Shown piece by piece: positions 26,001-38,660 of a DNA stretch of 64,000 nucleotides (position 1 is its first letter; every line of letters starts with the position of its first letter). Position numbers and translations under genes: made by a program. The stretch is taken from contig JAKSXM010000070.1 in NCBI GenBank assembly GCA_022575985.1, forward strand, positions 186,001-250,000. The letters are read 5' to 3'. Source of the stretch: Anagrus nilaparvatae. Taxonomy: Eukaryota > Arthropoda > Insecta > Hymenoptera > Mymaridae. Under the pieces are notes generated by a model. The model made no database searches and was not told the DNA's origin. It saw only the letters and a list, made by a program, of their open reading frames with translations.

Positions 26001-26836
26001 GGCTACTCTACTGGAATTCAGAGTTTGTTTTTTCTAAAGTTATACTGCAAAAATTAATTTGAAAATTTCAAGCGAAATTCAAGTAGATGAACCTAAAAAT
26101 GTATCCAAATATTGAAAACAATGTCAAGGTCAATATACATACTTTATTTGCTACTCCTGAATAAACAGGAATAAAATAAAATTCGTTGGGTGGTCCCCCA
26201 TTTAGTTTTACATTTATTTATTCTTAATACAGAGAAAACTTTCAAGGATATTTTTATATTCTTAAAAAAAAAAAGAAAGAATGATTGGTTATTCACTTTG
26301 CATGATTTATTTAATAAGTACCGATGGGACAAATTTCCTTTTTAGTAAACTTCAAAAGAAAACTATTTAAATATATTAAATAAACTTTTTTTCTTTCTTC
26401 CCTACATTTTCTAAATAATGGCTTATTATCTTAATATTTGCAATTGGATAATATAAAAGAAAAAAAAAATTTTTTATCAAAGTTAATCGTTTACTTTGTA
26501 TTATAAAGTCTTTTACATTTTTATGAGCTATCTTAGATTTTGTTTTTACATTGATTTATTTTTATTTCATTTAAATTTTATTTATGATCAAAAAAGTTTT
26601 ATTTGAGTGTTTACCTATTAGAACTTTTAAAATAGTTTATGTAAGGCTTGAAAAATATTATTAGAATAATAGGTACGTTAAGTATGTTTGATATTTGAAT
26701 AGAACCTAATTACTCCGTGAGGTAGATATCGACGAATCTTACGGTTTTTGATTCAAACTAAGCTATACCTCTAAAACAGGTAGTTTTCGCAGTTTTAGGG
26801 TATTGCTAAACATTTTTTGGGGGTAGTTTTCATTTC
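23091..26836. other. AT-rich non-coding stretch with a dispersed direct repeat
   Basis: No gene is supported. Bases 24608-24656 and 26135-26181 are near-identical direct repeats (core CATACTTTATTTGCTA and AACAGGAATAAAATAAAA) 1.5 kb apart. They may be copies of one short dispersed repeat or relic termini. The rest is A/T runs. Confidence 0.5.
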
Positions 26837-26973
26837 TATTTTTGAAAAATTAGTAAATTTCCAAAAAAATGTGTAAATATTAGATAAATTTAGTTTATTT
26901 ATTATTCTCGAATTTTTTGATTTTTATCGAATATTTACTAAATTTTCCGATAATTTACTAATTTTTCAAAAAT
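26837..26973. repeat. Short inverted repeat
   Basis: TATTTTTGAAAAATTAGTAA at 26837 is the inverse complement of TTACTAATTTTTCAAAAATA ending at 26973, with about 97 bp between the arms. It may be a decayed MITE. No target duplication was identified. Confidence 0.5.
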
Positions 26974-29074
26974 ATTGTATTTTTTTTTTTAAATTTAAGG
27001 GAGTTACTTTTTACAGTGTATATATATTTACAAAAGCTGAACATAACATATATTTTCGGGTTTTAATAACATCAATGTTAAGGTTTTGTATTATCTTGAA
27101 TTGTTTGCATTATATACAGTAGAGTTTTCCAGATTTCTTGTTGAAAAACAAACAAGTTAACCATACAAATGTATATATATATATATATATATAGAGATAT
27201 ATATATATAATTTTAAAATATGTATGATTATACTTATTATTATTATTTTACGAATGAGAGAAAAGTATTATTAAAGTAAGTTAAAATATTTACATTATGA
27301 AATGAGATTTGAAATATTATAATAAGATAAAGAGCTTTTATATGAAATTTTATTATATTTAATTATATATAAAATAAAAAATAATGATATACATATATAT
27401 TCTGTTAAAGTAACCCATCTTTACAAAAATCTAATAATAACCTTATGTATAAAATATAACATCTTAAAAAGAAGTCATATAATAGTCTTGAAAAAGCAAC
27501 CTGTAGGATACTTAAGACGTCTGGTAAGTAGCGTCGGTATACACGTAGTGCTATACTACTAGTTGCTTATATATAAGAATATAAAGTTAAATATTATATA
27601 AGCGGCCAGTATGCAATTGTATTAACGTATCTTCCTTTGGGAAAAGCACCTGCTGGTTCCAAGAAGCCACTTAATATATTTATATATATATCCCTTTATT
27701 GTCTTGAAGTTTACTTGCATTAATTCGCTATGTCTAAAATGTTGGAACGAAAGGAGATTCTATTAGAACAATCTTTACAAGCTTAATAGATTTAGTAGAC
27801 GATTGTAACTTTTTCTTAGAAAATACAATTTTATTTCAGAAAATAAAATTTACGAATACACGGTAAAAAGTAAATACAGTTTTCCTTTTTTTTTTTTTTT
27901 TAATTAAAATTTAATCTAATTTTAATGTTTTGACCATTCGTATGTGAAAAAGTTATAGTATTCATTATTTTCAATCTATAAATCGATACTTTCTTTTATA
28001 AAAATAGTAAATTTGAATCTTAGAATCAATTAATAACTGTAAACTTTGAAACTCAATTTAAGCTCGTGTACGAAAAAAGTAAATTTTCTAGTAAATCAGA
28101 TTGAATTTGACAAAAATGCATAAAACGAAAATTTTTAGGGATCCATCCGTTTTTCAGAAAAATTTAATTCAGTTAAATTAAATATTTTATAATTACTCCA
28201 AAAATCAAGGTTTTTTGCAGGAGTCTAAAAAATTAAATATTGTAAAATGCAATCAAAATTCTTAAAAATTTAATAAAAATAGCGATCCGCACCGTTCCTT
28301 TCAAATAAAACTTTCAAAAATTTTTAGGGGTCAATCCGTTTCGCAGAAAAATTTAATTCAGTTAAATTAAATATTTTATCATTTCTTCAGTTTTTTCGAG
28401 AGTTTTTTGTAGGAGTCTCAAAAATTAAATATTGTAAAACGCAATCAAAATTCTTAAAAAATTTTTTTGCATGTTTCTTCAATGTTAACATTAACAAAAA
28501 ATTTCATTCAAATAAAGCTTATCCTTACTGACTTGCATGATTTTCAAAATGCATCTAAATTAGTTTTTAAATATTTTACTAACATCAGCTAAATAAATGA
28601 AACTCCCAAAAAATTCATTTAGATTTAAATTAGAGATGTTTATTCAGCATATTTTTACCCATGTATACGTTTTACCAAAGCCAATGTTACGCTGATTTCC
28701 TCTTTGATACAAAATCTTACTACTGCATTCGGGTATACGTAGAACATATATATAAAAAATACTGCCCTAGGGAATTTTTTTAAGAGGGAACAGAAAAAAT
28801 GTTAAAAATTTAGAGAAAGTAAAAAATATTTTTAAGCTTTTTTTATTTATTTAATTATTTTACGCATTTTAACTTTATTATCCGCTTACTATTAACATAT
28901 TTTCGTTATAACAGAGTCTGTTTCCGGTTTATAATTCCATACAGTATGATAATATTTAATTTTAATAACATTGCTTCCTATTCCGAAATTCCTGATGTTA
29001 AATGACCAAAAAATTTTAACTAAATTTCCTCAAATTGTAACTCATTAGCCACTTATTTCATTCCAGCTTTATTC
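26974..29074. other. AT-rich non-coding stretch
   Basis: No gene is supported. A TA microsatellite lies at about 27171-27192. The less AT-rich patch at 27460-27660 gives no recognisable protein. A two-copy tandem repeat at 28131-28462 is listed separately. Confidence 0.5.
28131..28462. repeat. Two-copy tandem repeat, 189-bp period
   Basis: The block starting ATTTTTAGGGATCCATCCGT at 28131 recurs at 28320 (ATTTTTAGGGGTCAATCCGT). Both copies then share AGAAAAATTTAATTCAGTTA and GCAATCAAAATTCTTAAAAA. The second copy is partial. Non-coding. Confidence 0.7.
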
Positions 29075-29703
29075 ATATGTGCATTTCTACGAGAAAATCC
29101 TTTTTATGAGCACCAAAAATGAAGAAAAATAAATTTATGAGGCCGTGACTGCCACCATGATTTTATGGTAGTTTGAACTCTATAGAATGCAAAAGAAAGC
29201 TTGAACACGAAATCGGCGATGAATGCCAAAAAGATTTTACCACTTTTATGTCAAAAACTATGTTTTTCGTATCTGAGCTACCCCAAATTTTCAAAATAAC
29301 TTATTAGGTAAATAAAATTTAAAAAAAATAGGTAAAAAATCTGATTGCCAGGGAAAAATCACTCCAGAAGAAAAAAAAAACTATAAAAACTTCCTTAAAT
29401 CCATTTATATCAAATTTTTTGGGCTCTTTGACCCGGGGAACCATATTAATTTAAGTTTTCCACTGTATCAAACCTTTTTCGGTACAAAACAGCGAAAAAT
29501 TTGAAGAAAAAAAAATTCAACATTTTTCCATATATACCCCTTTCGATTTTGGCCAAAATAAAAATTGTCAAGAAAATCCTGTTTTCTTTTTTCATCATCA
29601 CTTTTTTTATTAGAAAACTTGGTTTATAATGAATTTAAACCAATTCAAATGGTTTTATGCGACAAAAGCCAAAATTTTTAAAAAATAAAAAATATTAAAA
29701 ACA

Positions 29704-30079
29704 ACTTATAAGCACATTGTTTTCATTCAAATAGTTTTTCGATTTTATCCGGAAAAATTAAACAGTTTTAAGGTTTTGTGTTAAACACACTGTTTGCATT
29801 CAAATGGTTTTTGGATTTTATCCGTAATAATTACACATTTTTAAGTTTTTGTGTTAAGCACACTGATTGCATTCATATATGGTTTTTCGATTTTATCCGT
29901 ATTAATTACATATTTTTAAGGTTTTGTGTTAAGCACACTGTTACCATTCAAATGGATTTTTTGATTTTATTTGTAATAATTACACATTTTTAAGGTTTTG
30001 TGTTAAGCACACTGATTGCATTAATTTGGTTTTTCGATTTTATCCGGAATAATTACACATTTTTAAGGTTTTGTGTTAA
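29704..30079. repeat. 73-75 bp tandem array, left part
   Basis: About five units of the form AAGCACACTG, TTTGCATTCAAATGG, TTTTTCGATTTTATCCGGAA, TAATTACACATTTTTAAGG, TTTTGTGTT. The array is interrupted at 30080 by a nested element and continues at 30858. The open frames across it are only translations of the repeat. Confidence 0.85.
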
Positions 30080-30857
30080 CCCATTAAGTCCGAAGGCCTT
30101 TTTTACGTGTCGATTTGTAAACCGCTTCAAAAAATATATTATATACTAGAAATTATAAATAAAATGATGATTCCTTAAGTAAAAAGAGTTGCTTTTTAAG
30201 AATCTGAAGTCAGATTTTCGATTTAGACTTCTGGAAAGTCAGTACAGTGGGTCAAAGTTGGCCAAAATTATAAAAAAAACGTTACGTAAAAGACCTGATT
30301 ATTATGTTACAAAACGCTGTAATTTTACTAAAAACCGTTACATTTTCATTTATTTAATGTTTAGAACTTATATTTTCACCACAAGAAAAAAATTTAATTT
30401 TGGAAAGTGAAAATATAATTTTTCATTCGCATCCAGAGTCCGTATATAAGTATACTATACTTACTCGTATATTATCTTTAATTTTAGCATTATTAACTTT
30501 TTCCAGCAAATTTTGCTCAAAATTTTCCGTCCGCAATTTTGGAAATTTTTTCTCGCGTTGAAAATATAAGTTTTAAAAATTAAATAAATGAAAATGTAGC
30601 GGTTTTTAGTAAAATTACAGCGTTTTGTAACATAATAATCAGGTCTTTTACGTAACGTTTTTTTAATAATTTTATCCAACTTTGACCCGCTGTACTGACT
30701 TTCCAGAAGTCTAAATCGAAAATCTGACCTCAGATTCTTAAAAAGCAACTCTTGTTACTTAAGGGATCATCATTTTATTTATAATTTCTAGTATATAATA
30801 AATTTTTTGAAGCGGTTTACAAATCGACACGTAAAAAAGGCCTTCGGACTTAATGGG
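30080..30857. mobile_element. 778-bp foldback element with TAA target duplication
   Basis: The ends CCCATTAAGTCCGAAGGCC and GGCCTTCGGACTTAATGGG are perfect inverse complements. The arms stay near-identical for about 330 bp, so the same short frame appears on both strands. TAA at 30077-30079 and TAA at 30858-30860 flank it and restore a normal repeat unit (TGTGTTAAGCACACTG) when one copy is removed. A 3-bp TAA duplication suggests a PIF/Harbinger-type mobiliser. There is no transposase, so it is non-autonomous. Confidence 0.85.
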
Positions 30858-31440
30858 TAAGCACACTGTTTGAATTCAAATGGTTTTTCGATTTTATCCG
30901 GAATCATTACACATTTTTAAGGTTTTGTGTTAAGCACACTGTTTGCATTCAAATGGATTTTTCGATTTTATCTGTAATAATTACACATTTCTAAGGTTTT
31001 GTGTTTAGCACAATGTTTGCATTCATATGTTTTTTCGATTTTATTCGTAATAATTACAAATTTTTTAGGTTTTGTGTTAAGCACACTGTTAGCACTCAAA
31101 TGGTTTTTTGATTTTATTTGTAATAATTACAATTTTTTTAGGTTTTGTGTTAAGCACACTGTTTGCATTTATATGGTTTTTCGATTTTATCCGGAATCAT
31201 TACACATTTTTAAAGTTATGTGTTAAGCACACTGTTGGCATTCGTATGGATTTTTTGATTTTATTTGTAATAATTACACATTTTTAAGGTTCTGTGTTAA
31301 GCACACTGATTGCATTCATATGGTTTTTCGATTTTATCCGGAATCATTACACATTTTTAAGGTTTTGTGTTAAGCACACTGTTTGCATTCAAATGGTTTT
31401 TTGATTTTATCCGGAATAATTACACATTTTTAAGGTTTTG
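30858..31440. repeat. 73-75 bp tandem array, right part
   Basis: About eight further units of the array that begins at 29704, each with AAGCACACTG and AATTACACATTTTTAAGGTT at regular spacing. Sequence variants are scattered among the units. Confidence 0.85.
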
Positions 31441-32308
31441 TTATTAATTTTGTTAAAAATTTATTATTTTACGATGAAAATCAAGCGAATAATGCGTATT
31501 ATTGCTGAAATTTGTCTTAAGAATGATTGAAATTCTATAGGAATATGACTGGTTCTGAACTTATAATATGCATTACTAGCTTGATTTTCATCGAAAAATA
31601 ATAAATTTTTTTTTTAAATCAATTATTTTTCCCTGAGTATTCATTTCTTCAAGAAAGAAATCATTTTTATTGACCGAATTTAAATTTTTAGGTCAAAAAC
31701 TGTGATAAGTAAATTTTTTTAGTTACAGTTTTCAAAGGCTTTTGACCTAAAAACTGAAATTTGGCACATAAAAATGATTTTTTTTCATAATAAAATGAAT
31801 AGCCAGGGAAAAATATATCGATTTTTAAAAAAAATTATTATTTTAGGATGAAAATCAAGCGAGTAATGCATGTTTAAAGTTCAGAAACAGGCTTTTTTCA
31901 ATATGGAACTTGGGTGCCCTGGAACTTCAATCTTTTTTAAGCCAAATTTGAGTAAAATCTTAAATTGACGATAACTTGGCTAAATTTCATCGGAAAAAGA
32001 AAAGTTTTTTTTTCTTCTGGAGTGATTTTTCCCTGGCAATCAGAATTTTTACCTTTTTAAAATTTTATTTACCTAAAAAGTTATTTTGAAAATTTGGGGT
32101 AGCTCAGATACGAATAACACGGTTTTTGACATAAAAGTGGCAAAATCTTTTTGGCATCCATCGCCGATTTCGTGTTCACGCTTTTTTTTTTGCTGTCTAT
32201 AGGGTTCAAACTACCAGAAAATCATGGTGGCAGTCGCGGCCTTGTAAATTTTTTTTTCTTTATTTTTGGTGCTCATAAAAAGTACTTTCTCGTAGAAATG
32301 CACATATA

Positions 32309-33884
32309 CTCACTAAACCATAAAAATATCACAAAAATTGTACATATTTTATTTTCTAAAAAAGTGTTTTTTTAATAAACACGTAGAAAAAAATCAATAG
32401 TTATTAAAAGGTACTTAAAATGAAAATAAGGTTATATATTTTAAAAAATAGCTCATATATATACAATGATGGATCGATTTACATTGAAAGTCATCCTTTA
32501 AATATTAAAATTGTATATATATTACATGCATAGAATGAAATTGATCGATATATTATTTTTTTTAGTTCAATACAAACGCATTTGATATGCAATTTTTTTT
32601 ACCTATCTGATGTAACGTAAAATTGAATTTCAGGTTGGTTATAAATTTTATATTACAAGTTTATTAATAATTTTTTAATAATAAATTTTTAAATTAATGT
32701 AATAAAAATTATTTTATGAAATAATAAAAATAATATAAATTTATATTATGCATTATATTTTTTATGGTTAATTTTGTCCTAATTAAAAAAAAGGGTATAT
32801 TCTATGCTTTCAATAATGAACATTTATTTTAATTATCTTGTATTTTCTAGTTTACTTTCTTTTCTTTATATTTTTGCTTCTCACCTCAATTGTGTATTTA
32901 ATACGCACATATACATTAATAAGCTTATGCTTTGCAGTTTTTTTAAGAAAAATATGTATAAATGGAGTTTTTCTAGTTAACAGGGGATACTTCAGGCTGC
33001 TTTCTGAAAGAGCAGATTATAATTAGTAGTATGACGAAAATTTCTGTTTATAAGACTAAAATAATTGAGAATCCAAAATTTCAAATGACTCTAAAAAAAA
33101 TTACAATCTGAAATTATTTCTCCTAGGATATAAAGCCTTTTATTTATTACAGATATTATTAAATATTGATTACCTTATGAACTTATTTTAAGAAGCCTCA
33201 AAATTTACAATGTTTATTTAGTTCATGAAAACGATACTACGAAAATTCTAGAACCCTTACGAATTTCAGAGATATACCATGCCCTAATGTGCATATATAT
33301 AAATATATAGATCATTACTAATATACGTCAATATTCTATACTCATAAATACAGCTCATATCTTTTTCTATTTGAGCATCAAAGCTTTTTATTATTATATA
33401 TATAAAAGTTTTTTGTTTTTTTCATAAATACTATCTTTTATGTTCAGAATATAAAAAATGGTTATATAATAATACACATAAAAATGAAACATATAAAATT
33501 GAATTTTATTTAATTAATGTATAGATTTATATATAATTTAATACATAAAATGACCAAATTTTTATTACTGTAAATATTAAATTTTGTTTATATTATATTC
33601 ATAAAACTTATAAATATCGTTTTGAAGAGGAAATTATAAACGTATATAAATATATATATAAATGAATATATGTATATGAGTGAATCTCTAAGAATTCTGC
33701 ATTTTAATTTGTACATAAAATTATCACTAATGAAAAAAACTGTAAAAATTGTAAAACTGTTAGATCACTAATAAGAGTCACAATCCCGAAAACTTAACCC
33801 TATAATAGGAGGTTTTTTTTGGCACGTTCTATAAGAAATATTTCTTATTGTCGAGAGTATATACCTATGCCGCAGTACAGAATA
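32309..33884. other. AT-rich non-coding stretch
   Basis: No gene is supported. The sequence is A/T runs and TA-rich microsatellites. Confidence 0.55.
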
Positions 33885-35296
33885 GTATATTACGATCCCG
33901 TGTCCAGAAAAGTAAAAAATGGCCCAAATCACACGTAAATTACCATCCGAGGCGAAGCACAGTGGGCTAGAAAAAGTCAAAAAGGAACAAAATTCGGCTT
34001 CAGCGTAATTTTGACTGAAAATAAATTTAAAAAATGGAATTTATAGGTTGTCATATATATTAAACGATAGGATACCGCTTTTTTTGAAAAAAAAATATTG
34101 GAAAATTTTTTTAGGCGTGGGAAATCAGCAAAAATTTTTTTAACTTTGGCACTAAAAATGGGATAAAATGTCAAATTTATAAAAAAAAAGTTTTTTGATG
34201 ATACATATACATAAAAATATGCTGAAAAAATCATAATTAACCTAAAAATTTTATCTCAGCTGTGTGTGTGTCTACTATTGTAAGTGTGTTAGTGGAATAT
34301 TCGAAAAAACTTAAAAATTAAAAAAAAATCAGAGTTTTATTAATTTTTAGTGTTTTTTACTTCCTAAAACGCACAAATAAAGTATATATGGGTTTTTTGC
34401 ATCTACCTTGGTCTTATCCTACATCTGTGTATTTTTATGTCTGTATGTGAGCGTGTGTAAAACAAAAAATAACCACTTTATAATTCAATATCATTATGAT
34501 TAATTTAAAAAAAACCAACTGTAAATACGAAAATGCGATTTAACTCACAAACACATACACACGTACACATACAACCATACCCCATAGACAAAACTGCACA
34601 CATTTTATATCAATACACACATGCATTCAAGTTTTTTCACCTATAAACAAGTTAACCATTTCATTATTTAATATCTTTATGATTAAATTTAAAAAAATCT
34701 ACTAAAAATGCGAAAATTCAATTTTACACACGCTCACATACAGACACAAAAATACACAGATGTAGGATAAGACCAAGGTAGATGCAAAAAACCCATATAT
34801 ACTTTATTTGTGCGTTTTAGGAAGTAAAAAACACTAAAAATTAATAAAACTCTGATTTTTTTTTAATTTTTAAGTTTTTTCGAATATTCCACTAACACAC
34901 TTACAATAGTAGACACACACACAGCTGAGATAAAATTTTTAGGTTAATTATGATTTTTTCAGCATATTTTTATGTATATGTATCATCAAAAAACTTTTTT
35001 TTTATAAATTTGACATTTTATCCCATTTTTAGTGCCAAATTTAAAAAAATTTTTGCTGATTTCCCACGCCTAAAAAAATTTTCCAATATTTTTTTTTCAA
35101 AAAAAGCGGTATCCTATCGTTTAATATATATGACAACCTATAAATTCCATTTTTTAAATTTTATTTTCAGTCAAAATTACGCCGAAGCCGAATTTTGTTC
35201 CCTTTTGAATTTTTCTAGCCCACTGTGCGAAGCCGAGGTTGGTAAACTGTGATTTGGGTCATTCTTTATTTATGGACAAGGGTCGTATACGATTTT
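33885..35296. mobile_element. 1.4 kb foldback element with near-identical arms
   Basis: The left arm (about 33885-34458) and right arm (about 34724-35296) are inverse complements over roughly 570 bp, separated by about 265 bp. Matching pairs include GAAGCACAGTGGGCTAG with CTAGCCCACTGTGC, and ATAAAGTATATATGGGTTTT with its inverse. The same short translated frame therefore appears at 33977-34234 (minus) and 34950-35252 (plus); neither is a real gene. The loop is rich in CACA tracts. No transposase and no clear target duplication were found. The arm similarity suggests recent activity or ongoing gene conversion. Confidence 0.7.
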
Positions 35297-35395
35297 TCTT
35301 TGTCAGTGGCGAGAAAACGCGTCTTTTCCGGTCGCGCAGCGGTCGGGAAATACGTGCTTTCTGGCCGCTGACAAGAAAAAAAATTTTCAAGACCT
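35228..35395 (+). repeat. Dispersed repeat R2, copy 1
   Basis: It overlaps the right end of the foldback at 33885-35296 and then continues as TTGTCAGTGGCGAGAAAACG through TGGCCGCTGACAAGAAAA, itself an inverted pair. Shared motifs (CATTCTTTATTTAT, then GGTCGCGCAG or GGCCGTGCAG) recur in the same orientation at 36312-36478. Its GC content is well above the surroundings. Confidence 0.5.
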
Positions 35396-36311
35396 ACTCA
35401 TATATAAATCTATATAAATATATATATGTAAACAGAAATATTAAGTATTAAAATAGTTATACCATATAAAACACAAATTGATTTTAAAGTACGTCGATAA
35501 AATTAAATTTCAATTATATATATAGAGAGAGAGAGAAAGAAAGAAAACATTCGGTCGTTACGAAAACAATAATGTCGTTTTACGTCAACGTATGGTGATT
35601 GAAGAGTCCGTTATGATTTTGCATTATATGTCATTGTCCTCTAGTCTAACTACGTCCTCTATAGAAAATAAATATAAAATTTGAAGCTTTTATTTCGAAC
35701 ACATATAAACGACAATTTCGTTAATTTAAATGCACGTATAAAATATACACTTAAAATTATACATTAAATTGTTTATGTGTAAATGTAATAAAAATTTTAT
35801 GCTTCGTGTAATTAATATTATAGACAATTCATGTGTATTTTTAGGGATTATTATTAAGAGAAGTATCAAAATGTCACTAAAAATTTTATTCCTATATAGC
35901 TAAATCAATGTGAATAACAGATGAATTTTCAATAGTTTTCATATTATATATTGAAAGATTGACGTTATATCAATGATAAGCATTTTTTATATTCTTTTTA
36001 GAGATTTATATACGTAAAATGATAGTCAGTCATATTTTTTGACAAATTTTATATACAGAAAAATAACTATTTTTTTCCCTTTTTTATGTTATTAAAAAAG
36101 TAAAGGGATTTAGGTAATTTATTTTATATTTTTGATAATATTTTCTGTTTTTTATTTGGAATTTATTTTAAGTTTTAATAATTTCAATACTGGGACTGTG
36201 CAGTTTTCATATTGGATTTACATTAAAAACTGTCCTTATTAATTTTATAAACTATTTTTTTATAAACATTTGGTCCTTCAACCCAATAATTATCTTACAT
36301 CTCTGAATCTT
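35396..36311. other. AT-rich non-coding stretch
   Basis: No gene is supported. There is a short GA-rich tract at 35524-35545. Confidence 0.5.
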
Positions 36312-36478
36312 TCAGTGAAGCCGAAATAGTTAAATTGCATTTTAGGGCATTCTTTATTTATAGTCAAGAGCTGTCAAAAAATTTTCTGGGTCAGAGGCAA
36401 TGAAACAAGTCATTTTCGGCCGTGCAGAGAGATATATGTATTTTCTTGCCACTGGCCACAAAATTTATTTTCAATACT
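36312..36478 (+). repeat. Dispersed repeat R2, copy 2
   Basis: A diverged copy of 35228-35395 in the same orientation: GTGAAGCCGAAATAGTTAAA, GGGCATTCTTTATTTATAG, TCATTTTCGGCCGTGCAG, TTGCCACTGGCCACAA. It is non-coding. A short piece with the same GGCCG(C/T)TGACAAGAAAA end lies near 54882-54900. Confidence 0.5.
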
Positions 36479-38309
36479 TTGCCTTTTAACCCAGGCTAAT
36501 GCAGTTTTTATAAAATTTTTACATTTTTAATTCATGACCTGTACCCAATTACAACACAAAAGATATAAATGAGTTAGATAAGAAAAAAGGAAACATTGAC
36601 ATGGAAATTAAGGGTCAAGGAAAATAATTTAATGTGGTAGCCACGCACTGATAGTTTGGCAAATGTGCGCCCTAGAGCTTGAACTTTCTACACCACAAGC
36701 TTCCTGTCACACAAGAGATCTTTCATGACGCCTACTTGAATTGCTTCAATAAAATACCCTAATTTTGATATTCTATTATTAAATTTTATTTATATCCGAA
36801 AAAAATTTATTTTAAAAACGCGTAAACAACCCGAAATAAATAATTTAATATCTATTTATATTTTCTTTTCTTCATGCAAAAAATAATAAAAAAAAATTGA
36901 ATTTACTTTTCTCATTATTTAAAATTACAACCGCGTAATGCTGATTTGTTAAAGAGAGTCATAAAAATTTTATCCAAAGTGCATCGAAAAAGATCGTATA
37001 TTTTTTTATATTTTAATATGCTCGTCATGAATTCAACATTTTATCACTCTCAACTTTTGAATAGTACTTCACATAGACATTGGTTATGTCTTTGTAGATC
37101 TATGCAGTTTTTTTTGGACACGTACGTTATCTTACACAGTAAATGATAAGTCAAGTTTTTTTTCTTGAAATGCCAAACGCATCTTCGCGTAAATGCACAA
37201 AGTTCAAATAAGTATTCAGCACGTAGTAAAAAATCTACTACTTTTTTATTCTATATTTTTATGTTTTATACCACAAAAGATGAATAAAATAATATATGCG
37301 TTTTTTAACAAATAACTCGAAATAAAAATGTTTTATTTTTGAATTTGTAAATATTTTCAGCATAAATTTTACAATTATTTACATACATTCAAGTTCAAAT
37401 TAAATTATTTATACATAAAGTTTATTTATATACATAATTTCCCAGAAAATATTTATATTTTATTATTAAAAATTAATTAAATGTCCATTTATAAATATAA
37501 ATAGTTTTTAAAACAAAATATATATGTTATAAATATATATATTATATATTATATGTGAAAACAATTGAATTTTATACATAAAATAAGGTTAATTTTCACA
37601 ATAAAAGAGAAAATTATAGTTTTAAAAAGCCTTTTGTTTCTTTAAATATATATAACAAACCAATATATGCAGATGAAGATGAAAATTTTATGTTTTTAAT
37701 ATACACTAAATTATATAAATAATATTACATATAAGAAATTTTTGAAAGAGCTTTTTTTTGGTTTATACGGAAGAGGTTTGGTAAAAGGTAGAAAACTAGC
37801 AATTTAATTGGATTTTCAGTGAGATTAAAATACTATTAAAGGTATATGTATATATGTGTGTATGTGTGTGGATAAAGCTTATATTACTAAAATTTTATCG
37901 TGACAGTTACAGCATCGAACCTTTTCTCATTCTGTATACGTACGCTAGTTTTGTGTATAGTTTTCTATTTTATATTGCATAACCAAATATATATAAAGAG
38001 AGAAACAACTTTTCAAATATAACTACCACTGTGTTTTCAATATAAACATTCACTCAACTGAATTATTTTATACTCGATTCTGTATTACTATGCTTTTACC
38101 TACTGTTATTACTATTTTTTTTATTTTTAATTCTATTATTAAATTATTGTATTTTGATATCATTATAGTTTTTCTAAATCTGTAAGTTTTCGATGCAATA
38201 TAATTTATTTGGGATCCACTAATGCTACTTACAAAGGGAGTGCCAACTGTTTATGAAGCCTATTTGCTTCTAACTTTAAGGACAAGTTGTGGTAGTTGTA
38301 AAAACGTCC
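36479..38309. other. AT-rich non-coding stretch
   Basis: No gene is supported. The part at 36600-36760 is less AT-rich and may be a transposon relic, but it has no recognisable frame. Confidence 0.5.
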
Positions 38310-38660
38310 TCCATACCCTCAGTTTACTTGAATGGGTCTTCTAGGCCTAGAAATTAGACCGTCTAGCAGGGTTCTATATTATAAAATAGGTTTTTTTAGG
38401 CTGTGTTCTAAATGACGCTGTTAATTTTTATCTCAACTGAATACCTCTTTATTGGTCTCATATTTTTGTGTAAATAGCTCTTAATCCGCATATACCGTTT
38501 TTTATCAGTAATTCTCTTACCGTTGTAGTCAGTAACCCAAATAGCGATATTTGACAAAAAATGACTAATTTTTGAATGGCTGCCAAAATTGTAATTTTTG
38601 ACTAAAATGGGTTTGATAGTTAAATCTCAAAATTTCTGTACAAGCCCATAGTGTTTACAT
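38310..38660. mobile_element. Relic of the same foldback family as 52628-54036
   Basis: The order of motifs (TTTTTGTGTAAATA, then CCGTTTTTTATCAGTAATTC, then a TAGTCAGTAACCC/TAGTCAATTAACC block, then ACTAATTTTTGAAT) follows the left arm of the intact foldback at 52628-54036. The inner half is the inverse of 905-1130. The copy is degraded. Confidence 0.5.

Larger units (their letters stand above)
29075..32308. mobile_element. 3.2 kb foldback element with internal tandem array
   Basis: The left arm (about 29075-29405) and the right arm (about 31990-32308) are inverse complements over roughly 330 bp. Examples are ATATGTGCATTTCTACGAGA on the left with TCTCGTAGAAATGCACATAT on the right, and CCAGGGAAAAATCACTCCAG with CTGGAGTGATTTTTCCCTGG. 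Between the arms lie a 73-75 bp tandem array, a nested element and more inverted motifs at 31455-31870 (GATGAAAATCAAGCGA three times in both orientations). No transposase is visible. The architecture, long inverted arms plus internal minisatellite, resembles foldback-type elements. Target duplications were not found. Confidence 0.65.

Noticed and set aside
30189..30748. Near-identical frames on opposite strands starting MLFKNL
   Set aside because: They are the two arms of the nested foldback element. No transposase similarity is seen.
29778..31226. Frames of 71-75 codons in the tandem array
   Set aside because: The sequence repeats with the 73-75 bp unit and is not a protein gene.
29075..32308. 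Maverick/Polinton-type element
   Set aside because: It has long inverted ends, but no polymerase, integrase or capsid-type genes and is far too short.
33977..35252. Same 85-codon frame on both strands
   Set aside because: It is a product of the foldback arms at 33885-35296 and has no recognisable domain.
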